Below the pieces are notes generated by a model. It worked only from the letters and a program-made list of their open reading frames with translations, was not told the origin of the DNA and searched no databases. DNA of 64,000 nucleotides from JAYPHU01 sp964611435. GTDB taxonomy: Bacteria; Pseudomonadota; Alphaproteobacteria; Rhodospirillales; UBA2165. How positions within the stretch are numbered: the first letter of the stretch is position 1; each line of letters opens with the position of its first letter. The stretch is taken from positions 124,001 to 188,000 of the forward strand of contig CAZSXT010000001.1 in assembly GCA_964611435.1 (NCBI GenBank), in the 5' to 3' direction. This document shows, piece after piece, positions 8,117 through 17,208 of this stretch. A program made the translations under genes and the position numbers.

Positions 8117-9471
8117 GGGGAGTGCAGAAGATGCGACACGGGCAGACAAATAGGTGGCCGTTCATTGGCTTGGTGGCAATCGGCATCCTGATGATGTTTG
8201 TGTCGGCGCCACGCGCTGAACTTCGAATTGATATCACCCGGGGCAACGTCGATCCCATCCCCATCGCTGTTACGGGTTTCATCGGTCAGGCAGCGGACGA
8301 GGTTCGTTACGGCAGGCAGATTGCTCAGGTCATCAATGCGGACCTTGAACGTTCAGGCCTGTTTGCACCAGTGGATGAAAAGGCCTTTGTCGATGTGGAA
8401 AGGTCTCTGGACATCGTGCCGCGATTTCAGAACTGGCGCATTCTGAAGGCGCAGGCATTGGCGCAGGGCAGAGTGACCATTCTGTCCAATAATCGTATGC
8501 GGGTTCAGTTCCGGCTGTGGGATGTTTTTGCCGGCAAACAAATGGTTGGACAGGTTTATACGACCGTAACCACGAACTGGCGTCGGATAGCGCATATTGT
8601 CGCTGATGCAATTTACAAGCGTCTGACCGGCGAAGAAGGCTATTTTGATACCCGGGTCGTCTACATCGCGGAGAGTGGGTCCCAGCTCCGCCGGGTCAAA
8701 CGTCTGGCGATCATGGATCAGGACGGGGAGAACCACCATTTCCTGACCGACGGCAGTTCTCTCGTGCTGACGCCGCGCTTCTCGCCGAGCCGTCAGGAAA
8801 TTACCTACATGTCTTATCACGGTAATCTACCCAGGGTTTATATTTTCAATATCGACACCGGCCGTCAGGAGGTTCTGGGCGATTTTCCGGGAATGACGTT
8901 CGCCCCAAGGTTTAGTCCGGACGGCAACTCGGTGATCATGAGCATGGCCAAGGACGGCAACACAGAAATCTACGCTATGGATTTGCGCACCCGCCGTGTA
9001 CGGCGACTCACACGGCATTCGGCTATTGACACGTCGCCCTATTATTCACCGGACGGCAAAAAGATCGTTTTCAACTCCGACAGGAGCGGCACTCAGCAAC
9101 TCTACATCATGAATGCCGACGGGTCCGGCGTGAAGCGAATCAGTTTTGGCCGCGGTCGGTATGCGACACCCGTTTGGTCGCCCCGCGGCGATCTCATTGC
9201 CTTCACCAAATTTACCGGGGGGCAGTTCTTTATTGGCGTCATGGATACGAACGGTAAAGGTGAACGGCTACTGGCGGACGGTTTTCTTGTTGAATCTCCG
9301 ACATGGTCCCCGAACGGGCGTGTGATCATGTTTTTTCGCGAAAAACCTGTAGGAAATAAGGGCGGAAAGTCGTCAAAGTTGTTTTCAATTGACCTGACCG
9401 GTCAAAACGAGCGGGAAATCCTGACGCCGATGGATGCTTCGGATCCGGCTTGGTCGCCTTTGATTCCGTAA
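8113..9471 (+). CDS. tolB: Tol-Pal system beta-propeller protein TolB
   Basis: 452 residues. A signal peptide (PFIGLVAIGILMMFVSAPRA) precedes ELRIDITRG, the TolB-box region contacting Pal. After the N-terminal alpha/beta domain come about five WD40-like PD40 repeats, seen as recurring FSPDG, YSPDGKKI, WSPRGDLI and WSPNGRVI motifs. TolB is a periplasmic partner of Pal and TolA. The ATG at 8113 couples to tolA; an alternative ATG at 8131 would also leave a working signal peptide. Confidence 0.97.
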   Translation: MRGVQKMRHGQTNRWPFIGLVAIGILMMFVSAPRAELRIDITRGNVDPIPIAVTGFIGQAADEVRYGRQIAQVINADLERSGLFAPVDEKAFVDVERSLDIVPRFQNWRILKAQALAQGRVTILSNNRMRVQFRLWDVFAGKQMVGQVYTTVTTNWRRIAHIVADAIYKRLTGEEGYFDTRVVYIAESGSQLRRVKRLAIMDQDGENHHFLTDGSSLVLTPRFSPSRQEITYMSYHGNLPRVYIFNIDTGRQEVLGDFPGMTFAPRFSPDGNSVIMSMAKDGNTEIYAMDLRTRRVRRLTRHSAIDTSPYYSPDGKKIVFNSDRSGTQQLYIMNADGSGVKRISFGRGRYATPVWSPRGDLIAFTKFTGGQFFIGVMDTNGKGERLLADGFLVESPTWSPNGRVIMFFREKPVGNKGGKSSKLFSIDLTGQNEREILTPMDASDPAWSPLIP

Positions 9472-9480
9472 GTGTTGGCC

Positions 9481-9509
9481 TTGATTCACTCGGAATCGGG
9501 GCCTATAAT
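9481..9509 (+). promoter_or_regulatory. Sigma70-type promoter for pal
   Basis: TTGATT at 9481-9486 and a consensus TATAAT at 9504-9509, separated by exactly 17 nt, in the 179-nt gap between tolB and pal. It would give pal its own transcription in addition to read-through from tolQRAB. Confidence 0.6.
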
Positions 9510-9650
9510 CGTTAGGACTCAATGATTTAATGGTTGTTGGGACCATTTTTTAGTCGAATTTCTCTGCGGCTGTGCTAAATATCACATACACACGGGCGCG
9601 GAGCGGCCAAAGTTGAACCATATCAGTACCTTCCGATCAGGAGGATCAAA

Positions 9651-10178
9651 ATGAAATTTAAAAGCCTATCTATCTTGGTTGCAGCCCTTTTTGCGGTGGC
9701 AGCTTGCGAATCCACATCGACTGAGCAAGGCGGCGGCCAAGGGGGCGGTTCCAGCAACGCGTCATCCGGCGCCTCCAGCAGCTCTTCCGGGGGCTCTTCC
9801 ATTGCGCCTGGCAGCGGCCGCGATTTCGTCATTAATGTCGGCGATCGGGTGTTTTTTGCGCTCGACAAGTCAAACCTGTCCGGGGATGCCCGCGCCACGC
9901 TTGAAAAGCAGGCCGCTTGGCTGAAGCGTTATGGCAACGTCACGGTTACCCTTGAAGGTCACGCTGACGAACGGGGCACCCGCGAATACAACCTCGCGCT
10001 GGGTGAGCGCCGTGCGAATTCGGCTAAGGACTTCCTGGTTGCGCTGGGTGTAAGCCCGAACCGCATCAAGGTCATATCCTATGGTAAAGAGCGTCCTGCG
10101 GCACTCGGCCATAACGAAACGTCCTGGCGGCAAAATCGCCGGGCGGTGACCGTGACCACCGGAGGCGCCGGCAGCTAA
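9651..10178 (+). CDS. pal: Peptidoglycan-associated lipoprotein Pal
   Basis: 175 residues. A lipoprotein signal peptide ends in the lipobox A-V-A-A-C with lipidated Cys19, then a Gly/Ser-rich linker (residues 27-55), then an OmpA-like domain with GHADERGTREYNLALGERR and NRIKVISYGKERP. Pal anchors the outer membrane to peptidoglycan and is recycled by TolQRA/TolB. An AGGAGG ribosome-binding site precedes the ATG. A strong terminator follows the stop. Confidence 0.98.
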   Translation: MKFKSLSILVAALFAVAACESTSTEQGGGQGGGSSNASSGASSSSSGGSSIAPGSGRDFVINVGDRVFFALDKSNLSGDARATLEKQAAWLKRYGNVTVTLEGHADERGTREYNLALGERRANSAKDFLVALGVSPNRIKVISYGKERPAALGHNETSWRQNRRAVTVTTGGAGS

Positions 10179-10204
10179 GCCAGCCCTTTACGGCACAAGG
10201 ATTT

Positions 10205-10246
10205 GCGCCCGCCCCCGGATGTCCGGGTTGGCGGGCGCCTTGTTTT
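10205..10246 (+). terminator. Rho-independent terminator after pal
   Basis: GCGCCCGCC (10205-10213) pairs with GGCGGGCGC (10230-10238), with an inner CCCGGA/TCCGGG stem, followed by CTTGTTTTTG. It separates pal from cpoB. Confidence 0.85.
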
Positions 10247-10364
10247 TGACAACATTTTTCTGGAGAGTCGCTTGTGAACGGCAGGGTCAGGGAGGTGGAG
10301 TTGAATCAATTTCTTGATCAGTATATTCAGCAATTATTCTCGTGAGATGATTGAGGTTGATGCG

Positions 10365-11447
10365 ATGAGGACAGAGTTGAACTTCAAAGCCATTATGAAA
10401 TATGGCGCTGTCGCTGTCTTGGCGGGATCCGTTCTCTTCGGCGCGGATGCAACAGCGCAGCAGCAAACGGTTGAATCTCTGGCGGAGCAGGTCAACCGGC
10501 TACAAAAAGATATTCAAGTTCTCAGCCGCCAAGTTTACAAGGGCGGAACGCCGCCGGCGAACCTGGCCGCCAATGCGCCGTCTGCTTCGGGATCGGCGGG
10601 GTCAAGCGCGGCGGGCGGCAATGCCTATATCTTCCGGGTCGAGGACCGGTTGAGTCAGCTTGAACAAGAGAGTCGCAACAATACCGGCAATATCGAAAGC
10701 CTAACCCACACCCTCAATGAAATTAACTCGCGGTTGGACAAGCTGGTCAATGACCTGAATTTCCGTCTGTCGGCTATTGAGAAACGCTTGGCGGGCGGTG
10801 GGCCGTCTCCGGCGGCAATGGCCTCGGGGCCCGCGCCCGCGCCGGCTGGTCCGCCACAGGTTAGAACCGTCCCCGGTATCCAAGGCGTTGATCGCGGTCA
10901 AGCGACGACAGATTCGGTATTAGGCAGTCAGCCGAAAACGCTCGGGACGATTTCTCGACGTGATCTATCGGCGGTGCAATCGGCGCCACGTGAGGCATCA
11001 CAAATCCAAGCCGCCCCGTCTCAGCAGCAAGCGGCTTTGCTGAAAGGAGCCTTACCGGAAGGCTCGCCCCAGGAACAGTATGATTTTGCCTATGGGTTGA
11101 TCCGGCGGGCTGAATACAACCAGGCCGCCCAGGCTTTCCAGGAATTTATCGAGAAGCATCCTAAGCACGAATTAACGTCCAATGCGCGCTATTGGCTGGG
11201 GGAAACCCACTACGTGCGAAAAGATTATCGTCAGGCAGCGGAGTCTTTCCTCAACGGTTATCAGGACAACCCCCAGGGGCAAAAGGCGCCGGACAATCTG
11301 CTCAAACTCGGCATGTCGCTTGGCGGCATGCAAAAAGGCGAGCAGGCCTGCACCACATTCGATAAGTTGCTTGCAGATTTCCCGAATGCATCTGACCATA
11401 TCAAGCGCCGCGTTAACGCCCAGCGCAAGAAGCTTGGATGTGGATAG
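10365..11447 (+). CDS. cpoB: Cell division coordinator CpoB (YbgF)
   Basis: 360 residues from the ATG at 10365. This start leaves a clean signal peptide (MKYGAVAVLAGSVLFGADATA before QQQ); the frame stays open to 10314 but that would bury it. An N-terminal coiled coil (VESLAEQVNRLQKDIQVLSRQ and LNEINSRLDKLVNDL) is followed by a Pro/Ala/Gln-rich linker and C-terminal TPR repeats (EQYDFAYGLIRRAEYNQAAQAF, NARYWLGETHYVRKDYRQAAESF). CpoB links Tol-Pal to septal peptidoglycan synthesis. Its end overlaps the likely tilS start. Confidence 0.92.
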   Translation: MRTELNFKAIMKYGAVAVLAGSVLFGADATAQQQTVESLAEQVNRLQKDIQVLSRQVYKGGTPPANLAANAPSASGSAGSSAAGGNAYIFRVEDRLSQLEQESRNNTGNIESLTHTLNEINSRLDKLVNDLNFRLSAIEKRLAGGGPSPAAMASGPAPAPAGPPQVRTVPGIQGVDRGQATTDSVLGSQPKTLGTISRRDLSAVQSAPREASQIQAAPSQQQAALLKGALPEGSPQEQYDFAYGLIRRAEYNQAAQAFQEFIEKHPKHELTSNARYWLGETHYVRKDYRQAAESFLNGYQDNPQGQKAPDNLLKLGMSLGGMQKGEQACTTFDKLLADFPNASDHIKRRVNAQRKKLGCG

Positions 11448-12795
11448 CGGATTTGAGTTCCCGTCCGATTTCCAAACGGACCGACGCGATTCCCTGATCG
11501 AAATTGACAGGTTAATGGCGTCCGTCGGCTTGACGTCATCCGACAAGCATATCGCTGTCGCCGTTTCTGGCGGTTCCGACAGTATGGCACTGGCCCTGTT
11601 GGCCGGCGAGTGGGGCCGGACTCAGGGAGTCCGGGTCACGGCGCTTACCGTCGATCATGGTCTGCGGGCCGAGTCCTCGGCCGAGGCGCGCCAGGTGGGA
11701 GACTGGCTCGCGAACTATGGCGTCGCTCATTATGTGCTTCGTTGGCAAGGCGATAAACCGGCGACCGGTGTTCAGGCGGCGGCTCGTGACGCGCGGTATG
11801 GTCTTATGACCGATTGGTGCCGCGCCAATGGCGTCGCCAAATTGCTCCTAGCCCATCAGTTGGAAGATCAGGCGGAGACGTTTTTGTTCCGGCTAGCCCG
11901 CGGCAGCGGCCCTGACGGTCTCGCGTGTATGATGCCGGTTGTCCGCCGGGGCGGCGTCATACTGGTGCGTCCGCTGCTCAATGTGGCGCGTCAGGAGCTG
12001 CGTCAGTATCTCACCGATAGGGGGCAGGATTGGATCGACGATCCTTCCAACGAAGATCCCGCCTTTACCCGGACGGGCCTGGGGAGGCTTTCCCGAAATC
12101 TATCGAACCACGGGGTGCCGCCGGAACGACTGGCGGCGTTGGCGGAGAGTTTCGCGAAGGTGAGGCTGGCCACGGATCAAGTCGTCACCGCTGCTATGGA
12201 CCGGTTTGTAACGGTTTATCCCGCGGGTTATGCGACCTGTTCACCCAAGACATTTGAGCGCCTTCCCAGGGAAGTAGGGCGGGCCTTGCTGCGGCGCCTG
12301 TTGCGTCTGATCGGCGGCAAGGCCTATGCAGCGTCCAACACCAAATTGGATCGCGCCATGGTAAAATTGCGGCGGTCGGCAAGTTGTCGCGGCTTGACCC
12401 TTGGCGGCTGTGTGGTTCAGCCGGGCCCTTCCGGCGTCCTGATCTATCGAGAGGCGCCGACGTCCGCTTCGGAAACGATCACGATTGGGAGAGAGATGAT
12501 CTGGCACGGCGTGTTCCGGTGCCGGCTGACTGGCGCCGCCATCGCGAACAACACGCCGCCGGTTGTCCGAGCGTTGGGTGAAGCCGGCTGGCGTGAAATT
12601 GTTAAGGTCGCGCCGGCGCTTCGACTGTCGGATGTACCCTATCCGGTGCGGCTCACCCTGCCGGCCTTGTCGATTAGCGGGACAATCTGCGCCGTGCCTC
12701 ATCTTGATTTTGCCGAAAACCCGGACAAGGGCGGCTCCCCAGAAGCATTTAAGCCGAATTTCGAAGCAAATTTTGTGAATTTGGAGGACCGTTAG
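11440..12795 (+). CDS. tilS: tRNA(Ile)-lysidine synthase TilS
   Basis: 451 residues from a GTG at 11440 that overlaps the cpoB stop by 8 nt. TilS uses ATP and lysine to convert C34 of the CAU anticodon of tRNA-Ile to lysidine. The PP-loop SGGSDS lies at residues 43-48, followed by LTVDHGLRAES and LLAHQLEDQAETFLFRLARGSGPDGL. The frame is open much further upstream inside cpoB but that part is not conserved; an internal ATG at 11515 would leave only about 17 residues before the PP-loop. The tilS-ftsH order is common. Confidence 0.93.
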   Translation: MDSGFEFPSDFQTDRRDSLIEIDRLMASVGLTSSDKHIAVAVSGGSDSMALALLAGEWGRTQGVRVTALTVDHGLRAESSAEARQVGDWLANYGVAHYVLRWQGDKPATGVQAAARDARYGLMTDWCRANGVAKLLLAHQLEDQAETFLFRLARGSGPDGLACMMPVVRRGGVILVRPLLNVARQELRQYLTDRGQDWIDDPSNEDPAFTRTGLGRLSRNLSNHGVPPERLAALAESFAKVRLATDQVVTAAMDRFVTVYPAGYATCSPKTFERLPREVGRALLRRLLRLIGGKAYAASNTKLDRAMVKLRRSASCRGLTLGGCVVQPGPSGVLIYREAPTSASETITIGREMIWHGVFRCRLTGAAIANNTPPVVRALGEAGWREIVKVAPALRLSDVPYPVRLTLPALSISGTICAVPHLDFAENPDKGGSPEAFKPNFEANFVNLEDR

Positions 12796-12932
12796 GTACT
12801 TTACCGGTTGAGATGCCGAAAATTGGGGCTATCTCTTAACGAGATTGGTACATATATATAGGTGTGAGAAGCGTAACACGTTAACCCCCAGCGACCCTTT
12901 TGGCGTTTGAGCGGGGAGAGAAGGAAAAAGCG

Positions 12933-14873
12933 TTGAATTTTCGCAAGAATTTTATCATTTGGCTGGTTGTCGCCCTGGTGGTGTTCACCCTGTTCAACAT
13001 GTTCCAGAACCCCGGCAATCGCGGTTCGGTTGCGACCCAGTCGTACACCAGTTTTCTGACGGAAGTGGATGCCGGTAATGTGAACGATGTGGTTATCCAA
13101 GGCGGACACATCACGTATCATGACCGTTCCGGCAATACCTACCGTACGTTTGCGCCTGATGATCCGACGCTGATTGACCGGTTGACGAAAAAGTCGGTGG
13201 CGATTGCCGCAAAGCCGGTGGAAGAGGAAGTCCCCTCGCTTCTGGGTGTCATTCTTGGGTGGCTCCCGATGCTGCTTTTTGTCGGCGTCTGGATATTCTT
13301 CATGCGTCAAATGCAGGGCGGCGGCGGCAAGGCCATGGGCTTCGGTAAATCCCGCGCCCGCATGCTGACGGAGCGGACAGGGCGAGTAACCTTCGAGGAC
13401 GTAGCCGGCATTGATGAGGCCAAACAGGAACTCGAGGAAATCGTTGAGTTCCTGAAGGACCCGGCGAAATTCCAGCGGCTTGGCGGAAAAATCCCCAAGG
13501 GCTGTTTGCTGGTCGGCCCTCCCGGCACCGGTAAGACGCTGCTCGCCCGCGCTATCGCCGGCGAAGCGAACGTCCCGTTCTTCACGATCTCCGGCTCGGA
13601 CTTTGTTGAAATGTTCGTCGGCGTCGGCGCGAGCCGGGTCCGCGACATGTTCGAGCAGGGCAAGAAAAACGCACCCTGCATTATTTTCATCGATGAATTG
13701 GATGCCGTGGGCCGTCACCGGGGCGCCGGCCTGGGCGGCGGCAATGACGAGCGAGAGCAAACCCTGAACCAGCTTCTGGTGGAGATGGACGGGTTTGAAT
13801 CCAACGAAGGCGTTATTCTGATCGCCGCGACCAACCGCCCGGATGTCCTTGATCCGGCGCTATTGCGGCCGGGCCGGTTTGACCGCCAGGTGGTGGTCCC
13901 CAATCCAGACATTATCGGCCGGGAGAAAATCCTAAAAGTTCACATGCGCAAGGTGCCCCTGGCCCCCGGTGTGGATGCGCGGGTCATCGCGCGAGGCACG
14001 CCAGGCTTCTCCGGCGCTGATCTTGCCAACCTGGTGAACGAAGCCGCGCTGCTGGCGGCGCGTGCGGGCAACCGCATGGTCACCATGACAGAATTCGAGA
14101 ACGCAAAAGATAAGGTCATGATGGGTACGGAACGCCGGTCCATGGTGATGACCGAAGAGGACAAGGCGCTTACCGCTTACCACGAAGCGGGTCACGCAAT
14201 CGTTGGTCTCAATGTTCCCAAACATGATCCCCTGCATAAGGTGACCATCATTCCCCGTGGCCGGGCCTTGGGCGTGACAATGTCCCTGCCGGAAAGAGAC
14301 AAGTACGCCCACTCCAAGATCGAGTTGGTTTCCAAGCTGGCCATGATGTTTGGCGGCCGGATTGCCGAAGAGCTGCAGTTCGGCGCGGAAAATGTGACCA
14401 CGGGCGCTGGCAACGATATCCAGCAGGCCACGCAGATGGCGCGGCGCATGGTGACCGAATACGGATTCAGCGACAAGCTGGGCCCGCTTCGGTATTCCGA
14501 CAACGAGGAGGAGGTCTTTCTTGGCCATTCCGTGGCCCGTCAGCAAAATGTGTCAGATGCCACCGCCGAATTGATCGATCAGGAGGTGCGGCAGTTGATC
14601 GAGAATGCGGAGAAGGAAGCCCGCCGAATTCTGACCGAGAAATCGGACGATTTGGAAACCTTGGCCAAAGCCTTGCTGGAATACGAGACCCTGTCCGGCG
14701 AGGAAGTCGACGCGCTTCTCCGGGGTGAATCCATTGTCCGGCCCGATCCGGAAGATGATCCCGCGGCCAAAGGTGGACACCGCTCTTCCGTGCCGACCAG
14801 TGGCGCTTCGGCGAAGGAAAACAAAGACGAGCCGCCAGCCGGATTTAGTCCCGAGCCGCAGCCGGAAGGCTAA
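12933..14873 (+). CDS. ftsH: ATP-dependent zinc metalloprotease FtsH
   Basis: 646 residues from a TTG at 12933, chosen because GAAGGA precedes it and the product then begins MNFRKNFIIW as usual; HEAGH also falls at residues 417-421, the same numbering as E. coli. A TTG at 12900 would add 11 residues and has no ribosome-binding site. Two membrane helices flank a periplasmic domain, then AAA+ (GPPGTGKTLLARA, IIFIDELDAVGRHRG, arginine-finger block) and the zinc protease domain with HEAGH and a downstream Asp ligand. FtsH degrades membrane and short-lived cytosolic proteins. The C-terminal tail is rich in Asp/Glu/Pro. Confidence 0.97.
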   Translation: MNFRKNFIIWLVVALVVFTLFNMFQNPGNRGSVATQSYTSFLTEVDAGNVNDVVIQGGHITYHDRSGNTYRTFAPDDPTLIDRLTKKSVAIAAKPVEEEVPSLLGVILGWLPMLLFVGVWIFFMRQMQGGGGKAMGFGKSRARMLTERTGRVTFEDVAGIDEAKQELEEIVEFLKDPAKFQRLGGKIPKGCLLVGPPGTGKTLLARAIAGEANVPFFTISGSDFVEMFVGVGASRVRDMFEQGKKNAPCIIFIDELDAVGRHRGAGLGGGNDEREQTLNQLLVEMDGFESNEGVILIAATNRPDVLDPALLRPGRFDRQVVVPNPDIIGREKILKVHMRKVPLAPGVDARVIARGTPGFSGADLANLVNEAALLAARAGNRMVTMTEFENAKDKVMMGTERRSMVMTEEDKALTAYHEAGHAIVGLNVPKHDPLHKVTIIPRGRALGVTMSLPERDKYAHSKIELVSKLAMMFGGRIAEELQFGAENVTTGAGNDIQQATQMARRMVTEYGFSDKLGPLRYSDNEEEVFLGHSVARQQNVSDATAELIDQEVRQLIENAEKEARRILTEKSDDLETLAKALLEYETLSGEEVDALLRGESIVRPDPEDDPAAKGGHRSSVPTSGASAKENKDEPPAGFSPEPQPEG

Positions 14874-14893
14874 CTCAATTTTTCTCTAAGAAC

Positions 14894-14927
14894 GGGCGGA
14901 ATGATTGAATTGTTCCGCCCTTCTTTT
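14894..14927 (+). terminator. Rho-independent terminator after ftsH
   Basis: GGGCGGAA (14894-14901) pairs with TTCCGCCC (14913-14920) across an 11-nt loop, followed by TTCTTTT. folP begins 12 nt later, so folP needs read-through or its own promoter. Confidence 0.85.
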
Positions 14928-14938
14928 ATGGTCACACC

Positions 14939-15745
14939 ATGTCGATGACTTTTGCAGGCTTGTTCCTGGACCGTCCCAGGATCATGGGGATCGTCAATGT
15001 GACTCCCGATAGTTTTGCCGACGCCGGAGAGACGTTCTCGACCGAGGCGGCGGTTGCGCGCGGGCGGGCCCAGATGGATGCCGGCGCGGATATCATCGAC
15101 GTCGGCGGGGAATCCACCCGGCCGGGCGCCACACCGGTAACCCCCGAAGAGGAATGCGACCGGGTCCTGAGTGTGGTGGAACAATTGTCGGCTGCCGGCG
15201 CGTTGGTTTCCATTGATACACGACATAGTCTGGTGATGCGGCGTGCGGTCGAGGCCGGCGCACGGATCATCAATGATGTGTCCGCCCTGACCACGGACGA
15301 AGACTCATTGGTGAGCGCTGCTGAAAGTGGTGCGTCTATCGTTTTGATGCATATGCGGGGCGATCCAGAGTCAATGGCCGAACGGACGGACTACGACGAT
15401 CTGACCGGCGAGATCACCGGCTATTTGGCCGAACGGGTCGCGGTTTGCGAAAATGCCGGAATTGCACGGGACCGGCTGGCCGTTGATCCGGGATTTGGAT
15501 TCGCCAAAAACGCCAAGCAGAACTTTGAACTGTTGGAAAACCTGGGACAGCTATCGGACCTAAATTTGCCCATCCTTGTTGGTTTGTCCCGCAAGTTCGG
15601 ATTGGACAAACCACCAGCGGGGCGACTTGCGCTATCCCTCTCTCTCGCGCGGACAGCCTTGGATAACGGCGCGCGCATCCTTCGCGTCCACGATGTCGCG
15701 GAAACCAAAAAAATGGTCGAAGAATGGGCGCGGATGTCGGCGTAA
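14939..15745 (+). CDS. folP: Dihydropteroate synthase
   Basis: 268 residues. DHPS condenses 6-hydroxymethyl-dihydropterin pyrophosphate with p-aminobenzoate in folate synthesis and is the sulfonamide target. The first signature MGIVNVTPDSFAD and the second DVGGESTRPGA are intact, along with VDPGFGFAKN and the C-terminal RVHDVAETKKM. The ftsH-folP-glmM order is widespread in Proteobacteria. Confidence 0.97.
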   Translation: MSMTFAGLFLDRPRIMGIVNVTPDSFADAGETFSTEAAVARGRAQMDAGADIIDVGGESTRPGATPVTPEEECDRVLSVVEQLSAAGALVSIDTRHSLVMRRAVEAGARIINDVSALTTDEDSLVSAAESGASIVLMHMRGDPESMAERTDYDDLTGEITGYLAERVAVCENAGIARDRLAVDPGFGFAKNAKQNFELLENLGQLSDLNLPILVGLSRKFGLDKPPAGRLALSLSLARTALDNGARILRVHDVAETKKMVEEWARMSA

Positions 15746-15837
15746 CACGCTGCAAAAAAATGTTAACTGACGCGTGCCGCCGATTGTATTAGGTAGTGTT
15801 TAGATGTGACAGAGACGTTTCGATACTTTTATGAGAT

Positions 15838-17187
15838 ATGAGCAATAAATTATTTGGAACCGATGGCATCCGGGGGACCGCCAACCAGGACCTTACAGCG
15901 GATATTGCGCTGAAAGTCGGGATGGCGGCGGGACTGCATTTTACACGGGGTGACCATCGCCACCGGGTTGTAATCGGTAAGGACACGCGCCTGTCAGGCT
16001 ATATGATCGAACCGGCGCTGACCGCCGGCTTTGTGGCTGCCGGCATGGATCCTATCTTGGTTGGCCCCATGCCGACACCGGCCGTCGCGATGTTAACCAA
16101 AAGCCTGCGGGCTGATCTGGGGGTCATGATCTCGGCGTCACACAATCCCTATCAGGACAATGGCATCAAACTGTTCGATCCGGACGGGCATAAGCTCTCC
16201 GATGACGTTCAGCGTGAAATCGAACTGCGTATTGAAGGAAACATGACGCCAGACTTGGCGCCGCCTGCAGAACTGGGACGGGCGCTGCGGCTGGATGACG
16301 CTTTGGGCCGATATATTGAATTCGCCAAGCAAACCTTTCCCCGTGGAGAAACCCTGGAGGGACTAAAGGTTGTCATTGATTGCGCGAACGGGGCCGCCTA
16401 CAAGGCGGCGCCGACCGTGCTTTGGGAATTAGGCGCTGAGGTGGTGCCCGTCGGCGTATCTCCGGACGGCATGAACATCAACGAAGGGTGCGGTTCGACC
16501 CACCCCGCCTTCCTATGTGAACAAGTCGTCTCACATGGCGCGGATATTGGTATTGCCCTGGATGGGGATGCGGACCGGGTGCTGATTGCCGATGAGACTG
16601 GCGATCTGATTGACGGTGATCAAATCATGGCGGCAATTGCAACCTCGTGGCGGGCGGAGGGGCGCCTGATTGGAGGCGGCGTGGTCGCCACGGTCATGAC
16701 CAATCTGGGGATGGAACTCTACCTTGAATCCCAGGGGATCGAGCTTATCCGTACAAAAGTGGGGGACCGCTATGTCGTTGAAGCGATGCGGGAGCGCGCC
16801 TGCAACTTGGGCGGAGAACAGTCCGGTCACATCGTGATGTCTGACTTCGGCACGACCGGCGACGGCTTGGTTGCCGCGCTGCAGATATTGGCGCTCCTCA
16901 AAAAGACAGGCGGCTCGACCAAGAGCGTCTGCCGTCCGTTTGAGCCGCTCCCGCAGGTTCTTAAGAATGTTCGCTACAACGGCGTCGATCCGTTGGAGAG
17001 CGGGGCCGTCAAATCAGCGATCCAAGAGGCGCAGGCACAGCTCGATGGGGCGGGGCGTCTCTTAATTCGCAAATCGGGCACCGAGCCGTTGGTCCGCGTC
17101 ATGGCGGAAGGGGAAGACGAAGCCTTGGTGTTGTCGGTGGTGGACGGGCTCGTCGATGAAATCGAGAAGGCGGTGGCCGCCGCTTAA
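15838..17187 (+). CDS. glmM: Phosphoglucosamine mutase
   Basis: 449 residues, typical of GlmM, which converts glucosamine-6-phosphate to glucosamine-1-phosphate on the way to UDP-GlcNAc for peptidoglycan and LPS. It starts MSNKLFGTDGIRG; the phosphoserine is S101 in ISASHNPYQDNG, the Mg site is DGDADRVL, and the phosphate-binding loop is RKSGTEPLVRVM. The gene's TAA stop sits in the loop of a GC-rich hairpin at 17176-17196. Confidence 0.97.
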   Translation: MSNKLFGTDGIRGTANQDLTADIALKVGMAAGLHFTRGDHRHRVVIGKDTRLSGYMIEPALTAGFVAAGMDPILVGPMPTPAVAMLTKSLRADLGVMISASHNPYQDNGIKLFDPDGHKLSDDVQREIELRIEGNMTPDLAPPAELGRALRLDDALGRYIEFAKQTFPRGETLEGLKVVIDCANGAAYKAAPTVLWELGAEVVPVGVSPDGMNINEGCGSTHPAFLCEQVVSHGADIGIALDGDADRVLIADETGDLIDGDQIMAAIATSWRAEGRLIGGGVVATVMTNLGMELYLESQGIELIRTKVGDRYVVEAMRERACNLGGEQSGHIVMSDFGTTGDGLVAALQILALLKKTGGSTKSVCRPFEPLPQVLKNVRYNGVDPLESGAVKSAIQEAQAQLDGAGRLLIRKSGTEPLVRVMAEGEDEALVLSVVDGLVDEIEKAVAAA

Positions 17188-17196
17188 AGCGGCGGC
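17176..17196 (+). other. GC hairpin with the glmM stop codon in its loop
   Basis: GCCGCCGC (17176-17183) and GCGGCGGC (17189-17196) form a perfect 8-bp stem with loop TTAAA that contains the glmM TAA. There is no T tract. It lies just before the thiD GTG and could affect coupling or mRNA stability, or simply reflect the Ala-rich C-terminus. Confidence 0.4.
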
Positions 17197-17208
17197 GGCG
17201 GAGCAATC

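Noticed and set aside
12900..12932. Upstream TTG as ftsH start
   Set aside because: No ribosome-binding site; the TTG at 12933 has GAAGGA upstream and puts HEAGH at the canonical residue 417.
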